Assembly (NCBI GenBank): GCA_023406985.1
Contig: JAEXTK010000180.1
Coordinates: 1 to 64,000, forward strand
From: Spirochaetota bacterium
Lineage (GTDB): Bacteria; Spirochaetota; Spirochaetia; Treponematales; Breznakiellaceae
Length of the DNA stretch: 64,000 nt
Reading direction: 5' to 3'
The notes beneath the pieces were generated by a model, which was not told the DNA's origin, made no database searches, and worked only from the letters and a program-made list of their open reading frames with translations. The position numbers and the translations under genes are program-made. Numbering within the stretch: the first letter of the stretch is position 1; every line of letters begins with the position of its first letter. Positions 24,620-33,146 of this stretch are shown here, piece after piece.

Positions 24620-25648
24620 ATGAACAACCACATGGCCGGCTTCAGCTTCGGCGGAGCCCTTCTCTTCCTCATGGCGGGCGCCGCTTCCTGCGCGCCTCGG
24701 GGGGCGTCTCTCGGCGACGGACTGTTCGCCCGCATCGCCACGTCCCGCGGCGAGATCGTCGTGCGGCTCGAATTCCAGAAAACCCCGATGACGGTCTGTA
24801 ACTTCGTCGCCCTCGCCGAGGGGACGATGGATATCGCCAAGGGCAAGCCCTTCTACGACGGCCTCACCTTCCATCGGGTGATCCAAGATTTCATGATCCA
24901 AGGCGGCGATCCCGCGGGCAACGGGTCGGGCGGTCCCGGATACCGGTTCCCCGACGAGATCGATGCCGCGCTCCGCCACGACGGCCCCGGCGTGCTGTCC
25001 ATGGCGAACGCGGGACCGGGCACCAACGGCAGCCAATTCTTCATCACGCACAAGGAGACTCCCTGGCTCGACGGGAAGCACACGGTCTTCGGCCGGGTCG
25101 TGGAAGGCCAGGACGTCGTGGACGCGATCAGGCAGGGCGACGTCATCGAGTCGGTGAAGATCGTCCGTAACGGCTCGGCCGCGCGGGACTTCAAGGCGGA
25201 CCAAGCGGCCTTCGACGGTTACCTGAAGAACGCGGGCGCCGCCGCTGCGGGCAAGGTCAAGGAGAAGCGGGAGGCGGACCTCGCGGCCATCGCGGCGAAG
25301 TACCCGAACGCTTCGGTCGCCCCGAGCGGCATCCGGTACGTCATCCTCAAGCAGGGCGACGGAGCCAAGCCGGCGGCGGGAAAGACGGTGAGCGTCAACT
25401 ACAAGGGCATGTTCCTGTCCGGCGAAGTCTTCGACGCCTCGGAGTTCCACGGCGGACCGATCGAGCTGCAGGCCGGCGCGGGACGCGTGATCCGCGGTTG
25501 GGAAGAGACCATCCTGGACATGAAACTCGGGGAGAAGCGCCTCGTGGTGCTGCCCCCCGAGCTGGCGTACGGGGAGCGCGGCGCGGCCGGCATCATTCCC
25601 GGCAACGCCTTCCTCGTCTTCGAGATGGAACTCGTGAAGATTCGATGA
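24620..25648 (+). CDS. Dual-family peptidyl-prolyl isomerase: cyclophilin-FKBP fusion lipoprotein
   Basis: 342 aa. A hydrophobic leader ends AASC (Cys24), suggesting a lipoprotein. A cyclophilin domain occupies about 35-190 (FHRVIQDFMIQGGDP, ANAGPGTNGSQFFIT). After a helical linker an FKBP domain covers about 245-342 (VSVNYKGMFLSGEVFDAS, GWEETILDMKLGEKR). Both folds therefore catalyse proline isomerisation and probably assist envelope protein folding. Cyclophilin-first fusions (CFBP) are rare and have been described in treponemes and a few Bacteroidetes, which supports the spirochaete assignment. The stop overlaps the next ATG (ATGA). Confidence 0.93.
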   Translation: MNNHMAGFSFGGALLFLMAGAASCAPRGASLGDGLFARIATSRGEIVVRLEFQKTPMTVCNFVALAEGTMDIAKGKPFYDGLTFHRVIQDFMIQGGDPAGNGSGGPGYRFPDEIDAALRHDGPGVLSMANAGPGTNGSQFFITHKETPWLDGKHTVFGRVVEGQDVVDAIRQGDVIESVKIVRNGSAARDFKADQAAFDGYLKNAGAAAAGKVKEKREADLAAIAAKYPNASVAPSGIRYVILKQGDGAKPAAGKTVSVNYKGMFLSGEVFDASEFHGGPIELQAGAGRVIRGWEETILDMKLGEKRLVVLPPELAYGERGAAGIIPGNAFLVFEMELVKIR

Positions 25649-26193
25649 AGAATCATGGCCGTCCGTTCCCGCGCGGCCGCGCGAAGGAACGGACGCAGGG
25701 CGGCGCGGATCGGGCGGCGGATCCCGAAGACTTCGCCGCGCGCGCCCTGGGCTTCGCTTCGGTGGCGGCGGACGCGTCCAGCCTCATCGTGCTTTCCGAC
25801 ATCGGCGCGTTGGCCGCCGCCCGTTCCGTTTGGCGCCTCCGTACGATAGCCGCGGCGGCGGCGGAAGCCGGCGCGGCCGCCGCGGGCGTGGAGTCGCTGG
25901 AGATCGGCGAGGAGAGCGGGGAGCTGTCTACGGACCGCGCCTTGGCCGCGGCGGCAGGGAAGGCGCGCCTCCCGCTGTTCTCCGAGGACCGCAAGGTCCT
26001 CATGGACGGCGAGGCGCGCGGCCTCGATTGCTTCGACGCGCTGGTCGCGGTGGAAGTGCTCGCCGCAAAAGGGGCGATGACCCGGGCCGCGTACGAAGAT
26101 GCGCGGAGGCGGCTCTTGGCGCGGAACGCGTACAACGAGGACCGGCTCGCGTGGGCCCGCGCGGTGGGCGCCGCGGCGATCAAGCTCGCCTGA
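25645..26193 (+). CDS. PIN-domain-like protein
   Basis: 182 aa, Ala-rich. After a basic N-terminus (1-35) come features like a PIN nuclease: a first acidic motif in DASSLIVLSDIGAL (about 51-64), an internal TDRALAA acidic region, and FSEDRKVL with a following FDALVAV helix. PIN proteins are Mg-dependent RNases, often toxins or RNA processors, but no antitoxin gene is adjacent. The ATG at 25645 overlaps the immunophilin stop, so it is co-translated with it. Assignment to PIN rests on weak motif matching; it could be an unrelated Rossmann-like protein. Confidence 0.5.
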   Translation: MKNHGRPFPRGRAKERTQGGADRAADPEDFAARALGFASVAADASSLIVLSDIGALAAARSVWRLRTIAAAAAEAGAAAAGVESLEIGEESGELSTDRALAAAAGKARLPLFSEDRKVLMDGEARGLDCFDALVAVEVLAAKGAMTRAAYEDARRRLLARNAYNEDRLAWARAVGAAAIKLA

Positions 26194-26244
26194 GCCCCCA
26201 GTCGCCGCTCGCCGCGGCGGACGTCCTCCGCGGGGGAAGACGGC

Positions 26245-27291
26245 CTACTCGACCAAGCGGTAGCGCGTGTCGGTGAGCGAGAAATCCTTCGCGATGCCGG
26301 CCGTGGTCCGCACCGTCATGTCGTCGAAGACGAAAATGGCCTCGATCCCGGCGAGGGATTCCACGAGGGCCTTGCCTTTCTCGTAACCGAGGGCGAACGT
26401 GGAGGTGGAGAGGGCGTCCGCGTCAATCGACCGGTCCGCGATGATGGTGACGGACAGGAGTCCGTTCCGGACCGGATAGCCGTCGGTCGTGGAAAGGATG
26501 TGGTGATAGCGCACCCCGTCCACTTCCAGGAAGCGCTCGTAGACGCCCGAGGTCACCATGGTCTTGTTCTTCGCCAGGACGACGCCGATCGGTTCTCCGC
26601 GCTGGCCGGTGGGGTCCTGCACGCCGATCCTCCACGGTTCGCCGTTCTTTTTCGCGCCGTAGGCCAGGATGTTGCCGCCCAGGTCGATGATCGCGCGCGG
26701 GATGCGGTGGGCTTTTACGATGCGCGCGACCTCGTCGGCGGCGAATCCCTTGGCGATGGCCCCGAGATCGATGGCCATGCCTTTCCGTTTCAGGAAAACG
26801 CTGCGCTCCGCCTGGTCCGCGACGAGGTCGCGCCAACCCACGAGCGGAAGGGTCGCGGCGATCTCGCCGGGAGCAGGGACGCGGGCGTTGTCGGTGCCGA
26901 TGCTCCACAGCTTCACGACGGGACCGATGGTCGGGTCGAAGGCGCCGTCCGAAAGCTCCGCGTAGCGGCGGGCCTCGACGACCACCTGGAGGACATCGTC
27001 GTGGACCTTCACGGGGGCGACGCCGGAATTCGCGTTGACCGCGTCGAGGTCGGTGCCCTCCTTGTTGATGCTCATCCGGTCTTCTATTTCCCGGAGACGG
27101 GCGAATATTTCCTGATAGATTTCGGGTTTGCCGCGCTCGAAGAGATTGACGGAACAGACCGTCCCGAGGACGAACTCGCTCTGGGGCGGCTGGGCCGCGG
27201 GCGCGCAAGCGGTGAGGGAAGCGGCCAGGATGGCCGCGCACGAAGCCGCGGCCGTACGGATGAGGGCGCGACGCAGGTGGAAACGAAGCAT
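26245..27291 (-). CDS. apbE: FAD:protein FMN transferase (ApbE), lipoprotein
   Basis: 348 aa. ApbE attaches FMN to threonine residues of envelope flavoproteins such as RnfG/NqrC, using FAD and Mg2+. The leader ends SLTAC, giving lipidation at Cys29. Family motifs visible are NANSGV, KGFAADEVARI, AIIDLGGNILAYG and DALSTSTFALG. It is monocistronic, convergent with the PIN-like gene and divergent from the PilZ gene. Its target flavoprotein is not in the window. Confidence 0.94.
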   Translation of the reverse strand: MLRFHLRRALIRTAAASCAAILAASLTACAPAAQPPQSEFVLGTVCSVNLFERGKPEIYQEIFARLREIEDRMSINKEGTDLDAVNANSGVAPVKVHDDVLQVVVEARRYAELSDGAFDPTIGPVVKLWSIGTDNARVPAPGEIAATLPLVGWRDLVADQAERSVFLKRKGMAIDLGAIAKGFAADEVARIVKAHRIPRAIIDLGGNILAYGAKKNGEPWRIGVQDPTGQRGEPIGVVLAKNKTMVTSGVYERFLEVDGVRYHHILSTTDGYPVRNGLLSVTIIADRSIDADALSTSTFALGYEKGKALVESLAGIEAIFVFDDMTVRTTAGIAKDFSLTDTRYRLVE

Positions 27292-27390
27292 GGGCCACGA
27301 TACACGGTCCTGGGGCAGCGGCGCAACGGGTCCTCGTGAACCGGCCCGCAGACTTGCCCGCCGCGGTTACCTGTATTACTCTGCTTTCCT

Positions 27391-28167
27391 ATGGATATCC
27401 GCGCCGAACCATCGAACCTCGGAAAGAAGGTCTTCTTCCTCTATCCGCCCAGCGTCGTCCGAGACGAAGTCGTGGCGCGCCTCATGGAACAGGAATTCGA
27501 AACCTATATGCTGCGCGATCATGAGGGCGCGCGGCGGCTCCTGAGGAGATATCCGGATTCCCTCGTCTTCGTGAATATCGACGAGGGACAGAGCGAAGCC
27601 GAGTGGGAGACGTGGATCAGGGACGTCATGGCCGATTCCGTCACGGCGACGGTCGGCATCGGCATCATTTCCTACAATACGGACGAGCGGCTCCAGCGAA
27701 AGTACCTCATGGATATCGGCATCCGCTGCGGATTCATCAAACTGAAGCTCGGCGTGGAGGAGAGTTCGCGCATCCTCTTGGAAATGCTCAAGGTGAACGA
27801 GGCCAAGGGACGCCGCAAGTACGTTCGCGCGAATTGCGCCTCCGATCCCATGTCCACCGTAAACCTCCGGGCGGACAACGGCCTGATATCCGGTACCATC
27901 CTGGACATCAGCGTCGTGGGGTTCTCCTGCTCCTTCGAGAGCGACCCGCACTTTCCGAAGAACTCGATACTCCGGGACGTGCAGCTCAAGCTCCGGGGCG
28001 TCCTGGTGCTCGTCGAGGGCATCGTGCTCGGTACCCGGAACGATGCGGGGACGATGGTCTATGTCGTGCTGTTCACGCCCAAGGTGGACGGCATCTGCCG
28101 CGGGAAGATCCGGCGGTATATCCAGACCGCGTTGCAGGCCGATATCGAGGCGCAGGCCGGTTCCTGA
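27391..28167 (+). CDS. PilZ-domain (c-di-GMP effector-like) protein
   Basis: 258 aa, cytoplasmic. Residues 1-130 form an N-terminal domain resembling a degenerate receiver or YcgR-like partner module. The PilZ domain follows, with an R-x-x-x-R type loop (GRRKYVR, Arg142-Arg146) and the D-x-S-x-x-G motif DISVVG (Asp172, Ser174, Gly177), both of which contact cyclic di-GMP in the family. In spirochaetes such proteins (PlzA-like) modulate motility or envelope functions. The gene stands alone between apbE and the SDR gene. Confidence 0.85.
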   Translation: MDIRAEPSNLGKKVFFLYPPSVVRDEVVARLMEQEFETYMLRDHEGARRLLRRYPDSLVFVNIDEGQSEAEWETWIRDVMADSVTATVGIGIISYNTDERLQRKYLMDIGIRCGFIKLKLGVEESSRILLEMLKVNEAKGRRKYVRANCASDPMSTVNLRADNGLISGTILDISVVGFSCSFESDPHFPKNSILRDVQLKLRGVLVLVEGIVLGTRNDAGTMVYVVLFTPKVDGICRGKIRRYIQTALQADIEAQAGS

Positions 28168-28173
28168 ATAGCG

Positions 28174-28202
28174 TTGCATGCCGCGCGGAGTCAGGGTACA
28201 CT
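28174..28202 (+). promoter_or_regulatory. Putative promoter for the sugar-enzyme operon
   Basis: TTGCAT (28174-28179) and TACACT (28197-28202) are 17 bp apart. The next gene's ATG (28209) is only 6 bases after the -10, so transcription should begin at the start codon: a leaderless mRNA. Confidence 0.6.
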
Positions 28203-28208
28203 GCGGCC

Positions 28209-28985
28209 ATGCAGAGCGATTGTTTTGACCTGAGCGGGAAAACGGCCCTGGTCACCGGTTCCAGTTCGGGGCTCGGCCGGGCCTTGGCCGTCGCGCTCGC
28301 CGAACGCGGGGCCGCGGTCGCGGGGGTCGCGCGCCGCCCGCAAGCGGAGACGCGGCGGGCGGTGGAAGCCGTCGGCGGCCGCTTCTTTCCCCTCGTGGCC
28401 GACCTCCGCGCGCCGGCCGCCGCCGACGGCGCGATAGACGCCGCCGTAGAGGCGCTCGGCCGCCTCGACATCCTCGTGAACAACGCGGGGATGATCGAGC
28501 GCGCCCCCGCCATCGATACCACGGACGAGTCGTGGGAAACGACCCTGGAGCTCAACCTCAGCGCCCTCTTCCGCCTGGCCCGTTCCGCGGCGCGCCGATT
28601 CCGCGCGCAGGGGCCGGACGCCCGCGGGATTCGCGGAAAGATCATCAATACCGCGAGCGTGCTCTCCTTCCAGGGCGGCCTGTTCGTCCCCGCCTACGCG
28701 GCCGCGAAACACGGCGTCGTCGGGCTCACCCGCGCCCTCGCCAACGAATGGGCGGGGGAGGGCATCAACGTGAACGCCATCGCCCCGGGGTATTTCGAGA
28801 CGGACATGACCGAAGCCATCCGCGCCGACCCGGCGCGGTCCGCCTCCCTGCTCGCGCGGATTCCCGCCGGCCGCTTCGGGAAACCCGAGGATCTCGCCGG
28901 CGTCGTCGTGTTTCTCGCATCGTCGGCCTCCGACTATGTCCACGGGGAGACCATCGCCGTGGACGGAGGGTGGCTGGCCCGGTAA
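28209..28985 (+). CDS. SDR-family oxidoreductase (gluconate 5-dehydrogenase / KduD-like)
   Basis: 258 aa, classical short-chain dehydrogenase. The NAD(P)-binding TGSSSGLG is at 16-23, NNAG at about 97, catalytic Tyr163 and Lys167 in YAAAK, and the C-terminal SDYVHGETIAVDGGW. The N-terminus FDLSGKTALVTG resembles 2-deoxy-D-gluconate 3-dehydrogenase (KduD) and gluconate 5-dehydrogenase. The real start is the ATG at 28209. It is followed 15 bp later by an aldo/keto reductase and then an IMPase-like gene, suggesting sugar-acid or polyol metabolism. Confidence 0.88.
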   Translation: MQSDCFDLSGKTALVTGSSSGLGRALAVALAERGAAVAGVARRPQAETRRAVEAVGGRFFPLVADLRAPAAADGAIDAAVEALGRLDILVNNAGMIERAPAIDTTDESWETTLELNLSALFRLARSAARRFRAQGPDARGIRGKIINTASVLSFQGGLFVPAYAAAKHGVVGLTRALANEWAGEGINVNAIAPGYFETDMTEAIRADPARSASLLARIPAGRFGKPEDLAGVVVFLASSASDYVHGETIAVDGGWLAR

Positions 28986-29000
28986 TGGAGGATTAATCAC

Positions 29001-29996
29001 GTGAGCTACGTCGCGAACGAGACCCGTTACGAATCGATCCCGTACCGCCGCTGCGGCCGGTCCGGGCTCGATCTGCCCGCCCTATCCCTCGGTTTCTGGC
29101 ACAATTTCGGCGGTACGGCCGCATACGAGGCCTCGCGCGAGATGGCGCGGACGGCCTTCGACCTGGGGATCACCCACTTCGACCTGGCGAACAATTACGG
29201 ACCGCCGCCCGGCTCCGCCGAGGAGACGCTCGGCCGGCTGCTCCGGGACGATTTTAAGCCCTACCGGAACGAGCTCGTGATCTCCACGAAGGCCGGCTAC
29301 CAGATGTGGCCGGGTCCGTACGGCGACCGCGGTTCCCGGAAATACCTCCTCTCCAGCCTGGACGCGAGCCTACGGAGGATGGGTCTCGACTACGTGGATA
29401 TCTTTTATTCCCACCGTCCCGACAACGAGACGCCGCTCGAGGAGACGATGGGCGCGCTCGCCCACGCGGTCAAGTCCGGCAAGGCGCTCTACGTCGGGCT
29501 CTCCAACTATCCGGCCGACCGGACCAAGGAAGCCGCCGCGATCCTCCGCGACCTCGGCGTTCCCTGCCTCATCCACCAGCCGAAGTACCACCTGTTCGAG
29601 CGTTGGATCGAGAAGGGCCTCTTATCGGTCTGCGGGGAGGAGGGGATCGGCGTCATCGCGTTCATGCCGCTCGCCCAAGGCCTCCTGACCGACCGGTATC
29701 TCGGCGGCATTCCCGCCGATTCGCGCGCGGCCTCGGCGAGCCCCTTCCTCAAGGAAACCCAGATCACCGACGCGGTGCTGGATACGGTCCGCGCGCTCAA
29801 CGCCATCGCGTCCGGCCGGGGACAGACCCTGGCGCAGATGGCCATCGCCTGGACGCTCCGCGACGTGCGCGTCACGAGCGCGCTCATCGGCGCGAGCCGG
29901 AAAGAACAGATCGTGGAGAACGTGAAGGCCGCCTCCAAGCTCGCCTTCACCGCGGACGAACTGGCGGCCATCGAGAAAGTGCTGAGAGCGGCTTGA
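29001..29996 (+). CDS. Aldo/keto reductase (YghZ / Kv-beta-like)
   Basis: 331 aa, starting at GTG with GGAGGA 9 bases upstream. It is a (beta/alpha)8 NADPH-dependent reductase. The YNRCGRSGL-type start (YRRCGRSGLDLPALSLGFW), the THFDLANNYGPPPGSAEETLG motif with the catalytic Asp and Tyr, and the C-terminal GASRKEQI cofactor site match the L-glyceraldehyde 3-phosphate reductase (YghZ/GpR) subgroup. The stop shares bases with the next ATG (TGATG). Confidence 0.93.
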   Translation: MSYVANETRYESIPYRRCGRSGLDLPALSLGFWHNFGGTAAYEASREMARTAFDLGITHFDLANNYGPPPGSAEETLGRLLRDDFKPYRNELVISTKAGYQMWPGPYGDRGSRKYLLSSLDASLRRMGLDYVDIFYSHRPDNETPLEETMGALAHAVKSGKALYVGLSNYPADRTKEAAAILRDLGVPCLIHQPKYHLFERWIEKGLLSVCGEEGIGVIAFMPLAQGLLTDRYLGGIPADSRAASASPFLKETQITDAVLDTVRALNAIASGRGQTLAQMAIAWTLRDVRVTSALIGASRKEQIVENVKAASKLAFTADELAAIEKVLRAA

Positions 29997-30814
29997 TGGA
30001 TACTGCGGATCTTGCGCGCTTGCTCGGAGAGGCGGAACGGGCGGCCCGCGTCGCGGCTTCCTTACAGCTCGCGGAATTCCGAAAGCGCGGGCCGGGATGG
30101 GGAGACGCGAAGGCGGCCCGGGACTTCGTCTCGTTCGTGGACGTGGAGTCCGAACGCGCCATCCGCCGCGTCCTGGACGCCGCGCTGAGCGGCGCCGCGT
30201 TCTTCGGCGAGGAGACCGACAAGCGGGTCGGCCCCGGCGCCACCTGGGTGGTGGATCCGCTGGACGGGACGACGAACTATCTGTCCGGGTACGACCACTG
30301 GTCCGTGTCCATCGCGCTCTGGGAGGGCGGGCGGCCGGTCCTCGGCCTCGTGCTCAAACCTTCGAGCGGCGAACTCTTCACGGCCTATGCCGGGGGCGGC
30401 GCGTGGCGGAACGGCGTACGGCTACAGGCCGCGGAAGGGCTGGATCCGCTCTCGGCGCTCGTCGCGACGGGCACGCCCTACCGGTCCCCGGAGACGACGG
30501 ACGCCTTCTTCGCGGCGACGCGCCGCGTGCTCGCCTCGTGCCGCGACGTGCGGCGGGCCGGCTCGGCGGCCCTCGACCTGTGCTACGTCGCGGCCGGCTT
30601 CTTCCAGGGCTTCTGGGAGGTCGATCTCCAACCCTACGACGTGGCGGCCGGTCTGCTCATGCTTTCGGAGACCGGCCACGAGTTCCGCACCTTCGCGGGG
30701 AAGGCGTACGACCCGTTCCGCTGCCGGACCTTCGTGACGGGAAGACCGCGCGTGCTCGAGATCCTGCAGGAAGCGGTGCGGGAAGAATACGGCGCCATCG
30801 GCGTGCTCGATTAG
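29996..30814 (+). CDS. Inositol monophosphatase-family phosphatase
   Basis: 272 aa. Metal-binding motifs of the IMPase/FIG superfamily are present: GEE with Glu72 and Glu73, DPLDGTT with Asp87 and Asp90, and the distal YDVAAG site replacing the usual WDxAAG. It dephosphorylates inositol phosphates or related sugar phosphates. It is coupled to the aldo/keto reductase by a TGATG overlap, with a GAGGAGG leading into the next gene 11 bp after its stop. The Tyr-for-Trp change in the third motif hints at a non-inositol substrate, such as a bisphosphate or histidinol phosphate. Confidence 0.9.
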   Translation: MDTADLARLLGEAERAARVAASLQLAEFRKRGPGWGDAKAARDFVSFVDVESERAIRRVLDAALSGAAFFGEETDKRVGPGATWVVDPLDGTTNYLSGYDHWSVSIALWEGGRPVLGLVLKPSSGELFTAYAGGGAWRNGVRLQAAEGLDPLSALVATGTPYRSPETTDAFFAATRRVLASCRDVRRAGSAALDLCYVAAGFFQGFWEVDLQPYDVAAGLLMLSETGHEFRTFAGKAYDPFRCRTFVTGRPRVLEILQEAVREEYGAIGVLD

Positions 30815-30825
30815 AGGAGGGTGGG

Positions 30826-31290
30826 ATGCGGAGAGCGGATCGAGAAATCACCGATACGGAGGAGCAAGAAGCCCTCCTGGACGCGGCGGCCGAAATCCGG
30901 CTCGGTCTCTGGGACGGGGCGGAGCCGTACGTCGTCCCGGTCAACTTCGTCCGCGTCGGCGCCTCGCTCTTTTTCCATTCCGCGCGGGAAGGCCGGAAGA
31001 TCGCCATCCTCAGGGAGCGGCCGCGGGTCTGCTTCGAGGCGGAAGGTGAGCGCAGGGTGGAGGTGGGCAACGGGGCCTGCGATTGCACGACCCGGTACGC
31101 GTCGGTGATCGGCTGGGGAACCGCCGCCTTCGTGGAGTCGTCCGCGGAGAAATCGGCGGCGCTCGCCGCGCTCAACCGGAAATTCGGCGCGGTGGAGGGG
31201 CCGTTCCCCGAAGCCATGCTCGCCCGCGTGGCCGTGGTCCGCATTGATATCGATCGGATGACGGGGAAAGCGAACCGCGGTACTGTTTGA
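30826..31290 (+). CDS. Pyridoxamine 5'-phosphate oxidase-family (NimA-like) flavoprotein
   Basis: 154 aa, split-barrel FMN-binding fold. The start RRADREITD, the VPVNFVRVGASLFFHSA strand pair and the later GWGTAAFVES region are typical of the NimA/5-nitroimidazole-reductase-like branch. Members reduce nitro compounds or act as general FMN reductases; an antibiotic-resistance role cannot be assumed. The ATG at 30826 has GAGGAGG 6 bases upstream. Confidence 0.85.
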   Translation: MRRADREITDTEEQEALLDAAAEIRLGLWDGAEPYVVPVNFVRVGASLFFHSAREGRKIAILRERPRVCFEAEGERRVEVGNGACDCTTRYASVIGWGTAAFVESSAEKSAALAALNRKFGAVEGPFPEAMLARVAVVRIDIDRMTGKANRGTV

Positions 31291-31355
31291 GGTGATCCGT
31301 GACGCCGCGTCCGGGCGCCGAATGGAGTCCGGAGGCGCGGCGAAGGAGAGAGCGT

Positions 31356-32804
31356 ATGAAAGTGCGAGATGCGGCGGAGCTCGAAGGCCTGTTCCGCGAT
31401 CAGGGCAAGAAGCGGTGGGCGATCGCGGCGACCGACGCGGCCGAGCGCGCGGAAAAACTGAGGCGGCTGCGGGAGCGGATCATCGCGCGGGAATCCGAAC
31501 TCATGGAGGCCCTGCGCGTCGATTTCCGGAAACCGCGGATGGAATCCTGGACCACCGAGATATTCACGACGCTCGAGGAGATCGATTTCACCATCAAGCG
31601 CTTGGGTCTCTGGATGCGCGATCGGCGCGTTCCCGGTACGCTGACGCTCAGCCTCTCGTCGTCCTATTTGCGCTATGAGCCCAAGGGCCGCGTGCTCATC
31701 ATGGCGCCCTGGAATTACCCGTTCCAGCTCCTCATCGCCCCGCTCGTCTCGGCCGTCGCCGCGGGCAACGTCGTGATCGCGAAGCCGTCCAACAAGACCC
31801 CGGCGACCGCCGCCTTCATCGCCTCCCTGCTGGAGGAGGTATTCCCGCGGGAGGAGGTGGCGGTGGTGGAGGGGGCGGGCGGCGTGATCGGCGATCGCCT
31901 CCTCGCGCTGCCCTTCGACCACGTCTTCTTCACGGGGAGTCCGCGGATCGGTGCCCGCGTGGGGGAAGCCGCCGCCCGCGTCCACGCGGGACTGACCCTG
32001 GAACTCGGCGGAAAATCGCCGACGATCATCCTGGAAGGTGCGGACCTCGAGGACGCGGCGGGCAAGATCATGTGGGGCAAGTGCATGAACGCCGGCCAGA
32101 CCTGCATCGCGCCGGACTACGCGTTCTGCCCGCGGTCCTCGGTCGCGGCGTTCGCCGCGGCGGCGGCCAAGACGGTCGCGCGGTTCTACGGAGCCGACGA
32201 GAAAGCGCGGAGGGAATCGGTAGACTTCGCGCGCATCGTGGATACCGCCGCCTGCGGCCGCCACCAGGCCCTCGTGGAGGACGCGGTCGCCAAAGGCGCC
32301 AAGCTGGAATTCGGCGGCGTCTTCGATCCCGAGGAGCGGTATGCGGCCCCCACGCTCCTGACCGGCGTGCGGCCGGACATGGCGATCATGGATGAAGAAA
32401 TCTTCGGCCCCATCCTGCCCGTCCTGGCCTACGATTCCATCGAGGAGGTCCTGGCCTTCGTCAACGATCGGCCGAAGCCCCTCGCGCTCTACGTGTTCGG
32501 CAAGGATAAGCGGGCCGTCGGCGAGGTCCTGGACCGCACCACCTCGGGATCGGCCTGCGTGAACAACCTCGTCATGCAGATCACGAACCCCAACGTCCCC
32601 TTCGGCGGCGTGGGCATGAGCGGTACGGGCAACTATCACGGTTTCTTCGGTTTCCGGACCTTCTCCCACGAGCGGAATATCCTCGTGCAGGGTCCGGTCA
32701 ACCTGGCCGCGTTCTTCTTCCCGCCCTACGGCAGCCTGCTGCAGGCTCGGATGCGGGGCTTCCTGGAGTTCGTCTCGGGATCCCGGCCGAAGAAGCGCGG
32801 ATAA
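31356..32804 (+). CDS. Aldehyde dehydrogenase (class 3-like)
   Basis: 482 aa. It oxidises aldehydes to acids with NAD(P). Catalytic Cys250 lies in NAGQTCIAPDY and the general base Glu216 in LELGGKSP. The APWNYPFQLL and GNVVIAKPSNKTP cofactor motifs and the shortened N-terminus place it with ALDH3-type enzymes. The hydrophobic C-terminal tail (FFFPPYGSLL) resembles membrane-associated fatty-aldehyde dehydrogenases. The ATG at 31356 is preferred because GAAGGAG precedes it; a GTG at 31299 would add 19 residues. Confidence 0.92.
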   Translation: MKVRDAAELEGLFRDQGKKRWAIAATDAAERAEKLRRLRERIIARESELMEALRVDFRKPRMESWTTEIFTTLEEIDFTIKRLGLWMRDRRVPGTLTLSLSSSYLRYEPKGRVLIMAPWNYPFQLLIAPLVSAVAAGNVVIAKPSNKTPATAAFIASLLEEVFPREEVAVVEGAGGVIGDRLLALPFDHVFFTGSPRIGARVGEAAARVHAGLTLELGGKSPTIILEGADLEDAAGKIMWGKCMNAGQTCIAPDYAFCPRSSVAAFAAAAAKTVARFYGADEKARRESVDFARIVDTAACGRHQALVEDAVAKGAKLEFGGVFDPEERYAAPTLLTGVRPDMAIMDEEIFGPILPVLAYDSIEEVLAFVNDRPKPLALYVFGKDKRAVGEVLDRTTSGSACVNNLVMQITNPNVPFGGVGMSGTGNYHGFFGFRTFSHERNILVQGPVNLAAFFFPPYGSLLQARMRGFLEFVSGSRPKKRG

Positions 32805-32829
32805 GACGCGGATTACTCGCCAAAAGAAA

Positions 32830-32857
32830 GGGCCCGGGAGGACAGGTCCCCGGGCCC
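32830..32857. terminator. Bidirectional terminator-like stem between convergent genes
   Basis: GGGCCCGGG (32830-32838) pairs perfectly with CCCGGGCCC (32849-32857). It lies between the ALDH gene and the convergent PG0541-like gene. Neither side has a long T-tract, so termination is inferred from location. Confidence 0.5.
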
Positions 32858-32876
32858 GAATCATCGTATCCGCTTT

Positions 32877-33146
32877 TCAGTAAAAGACTTTGATCCCTTC
32901 GTTCGGGAAGCGGACCTTCACGGCGGCGACCGCTTCCCTGATTTTCTCGGCCTCGATCTCTTCGCACCAGATGACGAGCGCGAAATTTTCCTCGGGCCAG
33001 ATGGCGTCCCCCATGCGGGGCCCCGAGGAGCCCACGCCGTGGACGACCGGGAACTTCGTATACTGCTTCGCGACGTCCACCCGCTTGAAGGCCTCAAGCA
33101 AGTCTTCCTCGACGGCGCGGTTCGCGATGATCTCAACCCGTTTCAC
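32877..33146 (-). CDS. PG0541-family transporter-associated protein (PII-like fold)
   Basis: 89 aa. The pattern VEIIANRAVEEDLLEAF, YTKFPVVHGVGSSGPRMGD, WPEENFALVIW and a C-terminal NEGIKVFY matches the small PG0541 proteins that accompany RND pumps in Bacteroidetes and spirochaetes; the fold resembles GlnB/CutA trimers. It may tune pump activity, but no mechanism is established. Its ATG overlaps the stop of the RND permease gene, so it is the last gene of the efflux operon. Confidence 0.78.
   Translation of the reverse strand: MKRVEIIANRAVEEDLLEAFKRVDVAKQYTKFPVVHGVGSSGPRMGDAIWPEENFALVIWCEEIEAEKIREAVAAVKVRFPNEGIKVFY

Noticed and set aside
21653..25450. 1265-residue reading frame on the minus strand opposite the histidine kinase and immunophilin genes
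   Set aside because: High GC makes long antisense frames common. The plus-strand genes here have clear domains, ribosome sites and overlaps, while the antisense frame has no recognisable domain and repetitive Arg/Gly/Asp composition.
30826..31290. Nitroimidazole-resistance (nim) gene
   Set aside because: Only a general similarity to the NimA-like split-barrel family can be seen; resistance cannot be inferred from sequence alone.
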